A program made the translations under genes and the position numbers. The notes beneath the pieces are model-generated. The model saw only the letters and a program-made list of their open reading frames with translations, was not told where the DNA came from and searched no databases. Positions 1-6,724 of a stretch of DNA of 6,724 bases are shown in pieces; the first letter of the stretch is position 1, and each line of letters starts with the position of its first letter. Source of the DNA: Clostridia bacterium (GTDB lineage: Bacteria; Bacillota; Clostridia; Christensenellales; CAG-138); assembly GCA_016292635.1 (NCBI GenBank), contig JAEDIC010000037.1, positions 1 to 6,724 on the forward strand, given 5' to 3'.

Positions 1-38
1 ACATGGGGCTTGGTGCGTTCAAATTTTGCCTTTGCCAT
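1..38 (-). CDS. tuf: Elongation factor Tu, N-terminal 12 codons (runs off the window edge)
   Basis: EF-Tu is the GTPase that delivers aminoacyl-tRNA to the ribosomal A site. Only the start is in the window. From the ATG at 38-36 the minus strand reads MAKAKFERTKPH followed by a partial Val codon, which is the conserved EF-Tu N-terminus just before the first GTP-binding loop. The Bacillus form begins MAKEKFDRSKSH, so this version looks Clostridia-like. A GGAGG at 55-51 lies 12 bases before the ATG, slightly far for a Shine-Dalgarno. Position directly after fusA is the standard rpsL-rpsG-fusA-tuf order and strongly supports the call despite the short length. The GTPase motifs lie outside the window, so nothing can be said about their integrity. 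Confidence 0.93.
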   Translation of the reverse strand, partial: MAKAKFERTKPH

Positions 39-109
39 TGTAACTGTTGTCCTCCAATAAAACTTATCAGTATTTTTATTTTTGATTTAAAGCGCTTCCG
101 CGCCGGGTT
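39..109 (-). other. fusA-tuf intercistronic spacer with a small GNRA-loop hairpin
   Basis: This 71-base spacer opens with a GC-rich patch and then becomes AT-rich. The minus strand contains GCGC-GGAA-GCGC at 103-92, a 4-bp stem (5 with a G-U pair) closed by a GGAA tetraloop. Only three T residues follow it, so I do not call it a terminator; tuf is expected to be cotranscribed with fusA. A weak promoter-like pair, TTTAAA (90-85 approximately) and GATAAG 17 bases later, matches the sigma-A consensus at only 4 of 6 positions in each box. It could add transcription of tuf, but AT-rich DNA produces such matches by chance. Confidence 0.35.
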
Positions 110-2182
110 TTAGTTCAGTTTGCCAAGTACTTTCTTGGCTATCTGTTCGCTCATCTGCTCATAATGATCGAACTGCATCGTGAAGGTGCCTCTGCCCTGG
201 GTCGCAGAGCGCAGGTCCGTGGCGTATCCGAACATTTCGCTCAGGGGACACTGTGCGTCTATAACGGCGCTTATGCCTCTGTTGTCGGTGCCCAGTATCC
301 TGCCCCGGCGTGCGGTGATGTTTCCGAGGACATCGCCCATGTACTCCTCGGGCATTACTATTTCAACCTTCATAACGGGCTCAAGCAGCACACAGCCGCC
401 CTTTTCCATGGCTTCCTTGAGGGCCATTGAGCCGGCGATCTTGTATGCCATCTCGGAAGAATCCACCTCGTGGGCGGAGCCGTCCAGCAGCGTTGCCTTG
501 AAGTCCACCATTTCGTAGCCGCCCATGGCGCCGGAGCCTGCGGCCTCCCGTATGCCCTGCTCGATTGCGGGTATGAACTCCTTGGGGATGCAGCCGCCCA
601 CTGTCTTGTTTTCAAAGACAAAGCCTTCGCCGGGCTCAAGGGGGCTGAATTCCACAACGCAATGGCCATACTGACCGTGACCGCCGGTCTGGCGGACATA
701 CTTACCTTCCGCCCTAACTGTCTTTGTAAGGGCCTCCCGGTAAGCCACCTGGGGATTGCCTACGCGGCATTCCACCTTAAACTCCCGGATGATCCTGTCT
801 ACGATTATCTCAAGGTGCAGCTCGCCCATTCCGGCGATGATGGTCTGTCCCGTTTCACGGTCAACGTAGGTCTTGAAGGTGGGGTCTTCCTCGGAGAGTT
901 TCTGAAGGGTCTGGTCCAGCTTCTCCTGACCGGCCTTTGTTTTGGGCTCGATGGAGATGCGGATGACCGGCTCGGGGAATTCCATGGACTCAAGGAGAAT
1001 GGGACGGCCCTCGGTACAGAGGGTGTCGCCGGTGGAGGTATCCTTAAGGCCCACCAGTGCGGCGATGTCGCCGGCATGGACTTCATCCACCTCGGTGCGG
1101 CTTGCGGCGTGCATGAGCACTATCTTGCTCACCCGCTCGCGCTTGCCCTTGGTGGAGTTGTATACGTAGGAGCCGGATTTAAGCGTACCGCTGTACACAC
1201 GGAAGAATGCCAGCTTGCCCACGAAGGGGTCAGCCACTATCTTGAATGCCAGGGCCGCAAAGGGCTCGGAATCGGAACATACGGTTTGAATTTCCCTGTC
1301 GCCGTCCTTGCTGGTGCCCACAGGAGCGGGAACATCAAGGGGAGAAGGCAGGAAATCCACTATGGCGTTCAGCAGGAACTGTACGCCCTTGTTGCGGTAG
1401 GACGTGCCGCAGCACACGGGAACCAGGGTGTTTGCAATGGTGGCCTTGCGGATGCAGGCGATTATATCCTCCGCGGGAAGATCGCCTTCCTCAAGGTATT
1501 TCTCCATTATGTCGTCATCGGCATCCGCAACGGCATCCAGCAGCTCCCCACGGTAGGTCTCGGCCATCTCCCGCATATTCTCGGGGATCTCCTCGGTCCT
1601 AACGTCGATGCCGTCGTTGTCATAGTACATCTCAGCCTTCATATTGATAAGGTCGACTATGCCAACGAAATCAGCCTCTGTGCCTATGGGCAGCTGGACG
1701 GGAACGGCGTTTGCGCCCAAGCGGTCCTTCATCATCTTTATGACGTTGAAGAAATCCGCGCCCACGATGTCCATCTTGTTTACATAGGCGATGCGGGGCA
1801 CGCCGTACTTGCTGGCCTGACGCCACACGGTCTCGCTCTGGGGCTCAACGCCGCCCTTGGCGCAGAATACCGCCACAGCGCCGTCCAATACCCTGAGGGA
1901 TCTTTCAACCTCTACGGTAAAGTCCACGTGGCCCGGGGTATCGATGATGTTTATCCTGTGGTCCCGCCAGTATGTGGTGGTGGCGGCGGAGGCAATGGTT
2001 ATGCCCCTCTCCTGCTCCTGCACCATGAAGTCCATGGTGGCAGCGCCTTCGTGTACTTCTCCTACTTTATGTATTTTTCCGGTATAAAAGAGTATACGCT
2101 CGGTAGTGGTGGTCTTTCCGGCGTCAATATGGGCCATTATGCCGATATTTCTTGTTTTTTCAAGGGCCGTTTCTCTGGGCAT
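110..2182 (-). CDS. fusA: Elongation factor G (translocase GTPase)
   Basis: EF-G catalyses GTP-driven translocation of tRNAs and mRNA and also helps recycle ribosomes. The 690-residue product has the usual full length. GTP-binding motifs are intact: G1 AHIDAGKTT at residues 17-25, the switch I segment RGIT at 59-62, G3 DTPGH at 81-85 with the catalytic His85, and NKMD at 135-138. The domain III signature GMGELHLE is at 451-458. Domain IV follows, with the tip segment HEVDSSEMA at 571-579 that enters the A site, and then domain V. It resembles the canonical housekeeping EF-G, not the ribosome-protection (TetM) or EF-G2 paralogues. The ATG at 2182-2180 is supported by AAGGAGG at 2197-2191 with 8-base spacing. 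Translation ends in TAA at 112-110. I see no frameshift or missing motif. Confidence 0.98.
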   Translation of the reverse strand: MPRETALEKTRNIGIMAHIDAGKTTTTERILFYTGKIHKVGEVHEGAATMDFMVQEQERGITIASAATTTYWRDHRINIIDTPGHVDFTVEVERSLRVLDGAVAVFCAKGGVEPQSETVWRQASKYGVPRIAYVNKMDIVGADFFNVIKMMKDRLGANAVPVQLPIGTEADFVGIVDLINMKAEMYYDNDGIDVRTEEIPENMREMAETYRGELLDAVADADDDIMEKYLEEGDLPAEDIIACIRKATIANTLVPVCCGTSYRNKGVQFLLNAIVDFLPSPLDVPAPVGTSKDGDREIQTVCSDSEPFAALAFKIVADPFVGKLAFFRVYSGTLKSGSYVYNSTKGKRERVSKIVLMHAASRTEVDEVHAGDIAALVGLKDTSTGDTLCTEGRPILLESMEFPEPVIRISIEPKTKAGQEKLDQTLQKLSEEDPTFKTYVDRETGQTIIAGMGELHLEIIVDRIIREFKVECRVGNPQVAYREALTKTVRAEGKYVRQTGGHGQYGHCVVEFSPLEPGEGFVFENKTVGGCIPKEFIPAIEQGIREAAGSGAMGGYEMVDFKATLLDGSAHEVDSSEMAYKIAGSMALKEAMEKGGCVLLEPVMKVEIVMPEEYMGDVLGNITARRGRILGTDNRGISAVIDAQCPLSEMFGYATDLRSATQGRGTFTMQFDHYEQMSEQIAKKVLGKLN

Positions 2183-2297
2183 ATTTTAAACCTCCTTCCC
2201 AGTGTGATGCCGGACAGCGTCTTCTGCCCTGTGCTGTCTTTATTCCCAACAGAGACGGCGTGCGATTGCACGCCGCCCGTATGGGATTTTACAAATT
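2183..2297 (-). promoter_or_regulatory. Structured rpsG-fusA intercistronic region with two hairpins
   Basis: The gap is 115 bases, much longer than the 15-base rpsL-rpsG gap. On the minus strand CGGCGTGC (2275-2268) and GCACGCCG (2263-2256) form a perfect 8-bp GC-rich stem around the loop AATC, with a ninth G-U pair possible. A second inverted repeat, GACAGC (2238-2233) and GCTGTC (2218-2213), encloses 14 bases. No T-run follows the first stem, so it is not a typical intrinsic terminator. AAGGAGG for fusA lies at 2197-2191, downstream of both. I infer a possible role in mRNA processing, stability or ribosomal-protein feedback; the sequence alone does not decide between these. I saw no convincing promoter here. 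Confidence 0.45.
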
Positions 2298-2768
2298 TTA
2301 CCAACGATAATGTGCGAAGGCACGGTTGGCCTCTGCCATCCTGTGAGTGTCTTCCTTCTTCTTGAAGGCGCCGCCGGCAGAATTGCAGGCGTCCAGGATC
2401 TCGCCGGCAAGACGCTCCATCATGGTGCGCTCGCTGCGGGCACGCGCATAGTTTACCAGCCAACGAAGGCCCAGGGTCTGACGACGCTCGGGACGGATCT
2501 CGATAGGCACCTGGTAGGTGGCGCCGCCAACACGGCGTGCCTTAACTTCCAGCACGGGCATGATGTTGTTCATGGCCTCTTCGAATACTTCCAGAGGCTC
2601 ACGACCGGTCTTTTCCTTGATGATATCGAATGCGCCATAGCAGGCCTTCTGAGCGGTACCACGCTTGCCATCCAGCATAACCTGGTTGATGAGCTTGGTT
2701 ACCAGCTTGCCGCCGTAAATGGGGTCATCCAGAACTTCACGCTTGGGTATAAATCCACGTCTAGGCAT
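2298..2768 (-). CDS. rpsG: 30S ribosomal protein S7
   Basis: S7 is a primary 16S rRNA-binding protein that nucleates assembly of the 30S head and lines the E-site region. The 156-residue product has the normal bacterial length. It starts MPRRGFIPKR. The beta-ribbon segment KARRVGGATYQVP lies at residues 76-88 and the conserved C-terminus HRMAEANRAFAHYRW at 142-156. The rest is mostly basic and helical, as expected. Its ATG lies 15 bases after the rpsL stop, so the two are almost certainly cotranscribed and probably translationally coupled. In E. coli S7 represses its operon by binding a structured rpsL-rpsG spacer of roughly 100 nt. That spacer is too short here for such a site, so any S7 feedback must act elsewhere. 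The stop is TAA at 2300-2298. Confidence 0.98.
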   Translation of the reverse strand: MPRRGFIPKREVLDDPIYGGKLVTKLINQVMLDGKRGTAQKACYGAFDIIKEKTGREPLEVFEEAMNNIMPVLEVKARRVGGATYQVPIEIRPERRQTLGLRWLVNYARARSERTMMERLAGEILDACNSAGGAFKKKEDTHRMAEANRAFAHYRW

Positions 2769-2778
2769 ATCTTCGGTA

Positions 2779-2786
2779 CCTCCTTA
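2779..2786 (-). promoter_or_regulatory. rpsG ribosome binding site overlapping the rpsL stop codon
   Basis: The minus strand reads TAAGGAGG, in which the TAA is the rpsL stop (2786-2784) and the same bases begin the Shine-Dalgarno of rpsG. The spacing to the rpsG ATG is 10 bases. A ribosome terminating on rpsL would cover this site, which favours termination-reinitiation coupling and balanced S12 and S7 synthesis. The coupling is inferred; the overlap is seen directly. Confidence 0.85.
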
Positions 2787-3158
2787 CTTCTTGGGGCGCT
2801 TTGCGCCATAGCGGGAACGGGCCTGCATGCGCTTTGCAACGCCGGCGGTATCCAGAGCGCCGCGGATGATGTGATAACGCACACCGGGGAGGTCCTTAAC
2901 ACGGCCGCCGCGGATAAGCACAACGGAGTGCTCCTGCAGGTTGTGGCCGATGCCGGGGATGTAAGCGGTACCTTCCAGACCATCGGTCAGGCGGATACGA
3001 GCGATCTTACGAAGAGCGGAGTTAGGCTTTTTGGGAGTCATAGTACGTACAGCGGTGCATACGCCACGGCGCTGGGGGCACTGCTTCAGTATAGGGGAAT
3101 TGGACTTATACTTTACCTGCTCCCTGCCCTTGCGAACCAGCTGGTTAATAGTAGGCAT
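2784..3158 (-). CDS. rpsL: 30S ribosomal protein S12
   Basis: S12 sits at the decoding centre and controls accuracy and inter-subunit signalling. The 124 residues match E. coli S12 in length and numbering and lack the roughly 13-residue insertion found near residue 27 in Bacillus S12. Conserved blocks are CPQRRGVCT at 27-35, TPKKPNSALRK at 41-51 and GHNLQEHSVVLIRGGRVKDLPG at 71-92. Lys43, Lys88 and Pro91, classic positions of streptomycin-resistance or dependence mutations, all have the wild-type residue. Asp89 is the residue methylthiolated by RimO in E. coli. The ATG at 3158-3156 is preceded by AAAGGAG at 3173-3167, 8 bases away. It is the first gene after the strong promoter at 3317-3345, so it heads the str operon. 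It ends in a Lys-rich tail, RPKK. Confidence 0.98.
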   Translation of the reverse strand: MPTINQLVRKGREQVKYKSNSPILKQCPQRRGVCTAVRTMTPKKPNSALRKIARIRLTDGLEGTAYIPGIGHNLQEHSVVLIRGGRVKDLPGVRYHIIRGALDTAGVAKRMQARSRYGAKRPKK

Positions 3159-3211
3159 TAGGTTTTCTCCTTTTGTTTTGATTAAAATATTTTTTCTATA
3201 TATTTAAGAAA

Positions 3212-3237
3212 ATCCTCTGCAACCCCTTGAAGAGGAT
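3212..3237 (-). terminator. Terminator-like hairpin in the rpsL leader (possible attenuator)
   Basis: On the minus strand ATCCTCT (3237-3231) and AGAGGAT (3218-3212) form a perfect 7-bp stem with a 12-base loop. The stem runs straight into TTTCTT, giving the layout of a weak intrinsic terminator. It lies between the inferred start site near 3310 and the rpsL ATG, so it would act on operon transcripts as an attenuator or would block read-through from the upstream gene. The CCTC of the left arm could also pair with GGGG in the loop, which would break the main stem and give an alternative fold. The tail is interrupted and the stem is short, so function is uncertain. Confidence 0.4.
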
Positions 3238-3271
3238 ATTTTCCACAACATAAGCCAGCCCGAGATAAAGC

Positions 3272-3320
3272 AAATACGCATAGATGTTCACTTTATCATA
3301 AAAGCACAGCATGCGTATTT
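3272..3320. repeat. 10-bp inverted repeat straddling the rpsL promoter -10 and leader
   Basis: The plus strand carries AAATACGCAT at 3272-3281 and its exact reverse complement ATGCGTATTT at 3311-3320, with 29 bases between. The second arm overlaps four bases of the -10 box and extends to the inferred start site. The first arm would lie at about +30 to +39. Because one arm should not be transcribed from this promoter, a DNA-level role as paired operator half-sites is more plausible than an RNA hairpin, unless transcription reads through from upstream. No known regulator motif was recognised. Confidence 0.45.
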
Positions 3321-3345
3321 TACCTCATTTACGGGCCGGTGTCAA
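3317..3345 (-). promoter_or_regulatory. Strong sigma-A promoter of the rpsL-rpsG-fusA-tuf operon
   Basis: The minus strand has a perfect -35 box TTGACA at 3345-3340, a 17-base spacer, and a -10 box TAAAAT at 3322-3317 that matches TATAAT at five of six positions. The inferred start site is the G near 3310, giving a leader of about 152 nt before rpsL. The discriminator ACGCAT is half G+C. The promoter begins 31 bases past the stop of the upstream gene, with no clear terminator between them, so the str genes can probably be read both from this promoter and by read-through. Confidence 0.88.
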
Positions 3346-3348
3346 ATG

Positions 3349-3374
3349 TTTTTGGCCTGTTTTGCCCTGTTTTT
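3349..3374 (-). promoter_or_regulatory. UP-element-like phased A-tracts upstream of the rpsL promoter
   Basis: On the minus strand there are A-tracts of 5, 4 and 5 bases at 3374-3370, 3363-3360 and 3353-3349. Their centres (3372, 3361.5 and 3351) are 10.5 bp apart, one helical turn each. Relative to the inferred start near 3310 they lie at about -62, -51.5 and -41. These are the positions where RNA polymerase alpha C-terminal domains bind in known UP elements. The region is also a 10-bp tandem repeat with one mismatch (plus strand TTTGGCCTGT then TTTGCCCTGT, 3351-3370). Strong activation is inferred, as expected for a ribosomal protein operon. Confidence 0.6.
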
Positions 3375-3375
3375 C

Positions 3376-4107
3376 TTATATATTTTCCTCCTTAGCCATT
3401 GGGCCGGTGAGCAGTCCCTGCTTAAGGGGCTCCTTCGAGAAAATCAGCTTGCTGAAATGCCTGCCTTCCCTCAGTTCAAACCAGTTTCTCTTTGCAAGCT
3501 CATCCACGCCGGGTATATCCAACACCTTTAGCCAGGTAGTATTCGAATACCTCTTTGCCAGGTTTTTCCCGGCGACCTTACCTATTATCCACGCCGCGCC
3601 CACCACCGCAACGGTAAGTATCAGCGGCAGGGCCATGTGAATATTGGCCACAGCCTCCCCGACAGGGCCAAAGCTCATAAGGCCTGTCATTATAATGCCG
3701 GCAAACAGGGGCAGCATTATGGGCAGATTCGCTATGGTGCTGTGCCGCCTGCGGCAATCCTTGCAGCAGGAAAGCTGCAGGGGCAGTATGGAGCCCACCA
3801 TGGACTTGGTCTTCATGCCGAAAACATTGCGCCTTTCATGTTTGGGCTCTGGATTGCCAAGGTCTATCATGGCATAGCAGGAAGCCTTGTTTTTCGTTCC
3901 GCCCTTGCACAGCATGCACTCATCCGTGCCAAAGAAGGGATATACGCCTGTTTCCGGCAGCATTGCCAGCACCGCGTCGATATCCTTTTTAATCCTGTCC
4001 GTGTTTCCCCCGGATGCTATGCACTTATCGCAGCCCGTCATATTGAGGGCGCTGCAGTATTTTGTGCCATACAGAGGGCATTCGGTGTTGGTATAATTCC
4101 TTGCCAT
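3376..4107 (-). CDS. Unrecognised Cys-rich protein with two membrane helices
   Basis: I do not recognise this family. The chosen start, ATG at 4107-4105, has AAGGAG at 4119-4114 six bases upstream. An in-frame ATG seven codons earlier (4128-4126) lies inside an inverted repeat and has no Shine-Dalgarno. The 243-residue product has ten cysteines, all before residue 120: C10, C18, C26, C29, C64, C67, C77, C114, C115 and C118. Three CxxC pairs among them suggest zinc or iron-sulfur binding. Two hydrophobic segments follow, about 125-147 and 156-176, separated by a short loop. Basic residues before the first (CRRRH) and after the second (GKNLAKR) predict that both ends face the cytoplasm, so the Cys clusters are probably metal sites and not disulfides. 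A roughly 65-residue soluble tail includes DIPGVDELAKRNWFELREG. It lies 55 bases after rpoC and is probably cotranscribed with it. Function is unknown. Confidence 0.88.
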   Translation of the reverse strand: MARNYTNTECPLYGTKYCSALNMTGCDKCIASGGNTDRIKKDIDAVLAMLPETGVYPFFGTDECMLCKGGTKNKASCYAMIDLGNPEPKHERRNVFGMKTKSMVGSILPLQLSCCKDCRRRHSTIANLPIMLPLFAGIIMTGLMSFGPVGEAVANIHMALPLILTVAVVGAAWIIGKVAGKNLAKRYSNTTWLKVLDIPGVDELAKRNWFELREGRHFSKLIFSKEPLKQGLLTGPMAKEENI

Positions 4108-4113
4108 TTTTCT

Positions 4114-4119
4114 CTCCTT
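4114..4119 (-). promoter_or_regulatory. Ribosome binding site fixing the start of the Cys-rich protein
   Basis: AAGGAG on the minus strand, with the spacer AGAAAA before the ATG at 4107-4105, is a near-ideal Shine-Dalgarno. It lies inside the reading frame if translation began at the earlier ATG (4128), which has no comparable site. This argues for the shorter 243-residue product. Confidence 0.8.
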
Positions 4120-4125
4120 ACAGCG

Positions 4126-4150
4126 CATGGACGGATACTATCCGTCCATG
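4126..4150. repeat. Perfect 12-bp inverted repeat between rpoC and the Cys-rich gene
   Basis: CATGGACGGATA at 4126-4137 is followed, after one central base, by its exact reverse complement TATCCGTCCATG at 4139-4150. As RNA it could fold into an 11-bp stem with a three-base loop, ending six bases before the Shine-Dalgarno of the next gene. No T-run follows on the minus strand, and the next bases are CGCTGTAAGGAG, so it is not a standard intrinsic terminator. It could be an mRNA processing or stabilising hairpin that separates rpoC from the next gene, or a protein-binding palindrome. Which of these applies cannot be read from the sequence. Confidence 0.75.
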
Positions 4151-4162
4151 GCATAAAGTCCT

Positions 4163-6724
<2,562 letters not shown>

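Noticed and set aside
470..2365. A 631-codon open frame on the plus strand opposite fusA
   Set aside because: The opposite strand encodes a full-length EF-G with every GTPase motif and a good ribosome binding site. The plus-strand frame is His- and Gly-rich, resembles no protein I know, and is open because codons giving antisense stops are rare in fusA.
2784..3158. Streptomycin-resistance change in S12
   Set aside because: Lys43, Lys88 and Pro91 all carry the wild-type residue.
2310..3161. A 283-codon plus-strand frame across rpsG and rpsL
   Set aside because: It spans two unmistakable ribosomal protein genes and their control spacer on the other strand, so it is a shadow frame.
3191..3226. 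Second promoter just upstream of rpsL (TTGCAG with TATAGA-like boxes)
   Set aside because: The boxes match the consensus poorly and lie in AT-rich sequence, whereas a near-perfect promoter lies about 120 bases upstream.
4126..4150. Intrinsic terminator after rpoC
   Set aside because: The palindrome is strong, but no T-run follows on the minus strand; the Shine-Dalgarno of the next gene follows instead.

Overview
The window is a minus-strand stretch of the rpo/str ribosomal region of a bacterium that is most likely a member of the Clostridia. Reading right to left, the order is rpoC (5' end outside the window), an unrecognised Cys-rich membrane-protein gene, rpsL, rpsG, fusA and the first 12 codons of tuf. 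The Clostridia call rests on four things: EF-Tu begins MAKAKFERTKPHV; S12 has 124 residues and lacks the roughly 13-residue insertion of Bacillus S12; beta' lacks the large enterobacterial insertion in the trigger loop; and the Shine-Dalgarno sequences are strong. I cannot name a genus. Genes fill most of the window, no gap exceeds 300 bases, and all five visible stop codons are TAA.

Layout on the minus strand: rpoC 6724-4163 (853 residues visible); a 55-base gap with a perfect 12-bp inverted repeat; the unrecognised gene 4107-3376 (243 aa, ten cysteines, two predicted membrane helices); a 217-base control region; rpsL 3158-2784; a 15-base gap; rpsG 2768-2298; a 115-base gap able to form hairpins; fusA 2182-110; a 71-base gap; tuf from 38 outward. 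The long open frames on the plus strand, including one of 631 codons opposite fusA, are antisense shadows of these genes.

The products form the core of gene expression. Beta' is the catalytic subunit of RNA polymerase, S12 and S7 are 30S ribosomal proteins (decoding centre and head), and EF-G and EF-Tu drive elongation. The control region ahead of rpsL holds a near-consensus sigma-A promoter (TTGACA, 17 bases, TAAAAT). Upstream of it are three A-tracts spaced 10.5 bp apart, an UP-element arrangement. The inferred leader is about 150 nt with a terminator-like hairpin. The str operon therefore probably has its own strong promoter, although no clear terminator stops read-through from rpoC and the unrecognised gene.

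Most of the window is ordinary housekeeping DNA. The one gene I could not assign sits where Bacillus and many other Firmicutes carry an L7Ae-family gene (rplGB/ybxF). That gene and the inverted repeats around it are the parts most worth a second look. I see no mobile element, CRISPR array, tRNA or rRNA.
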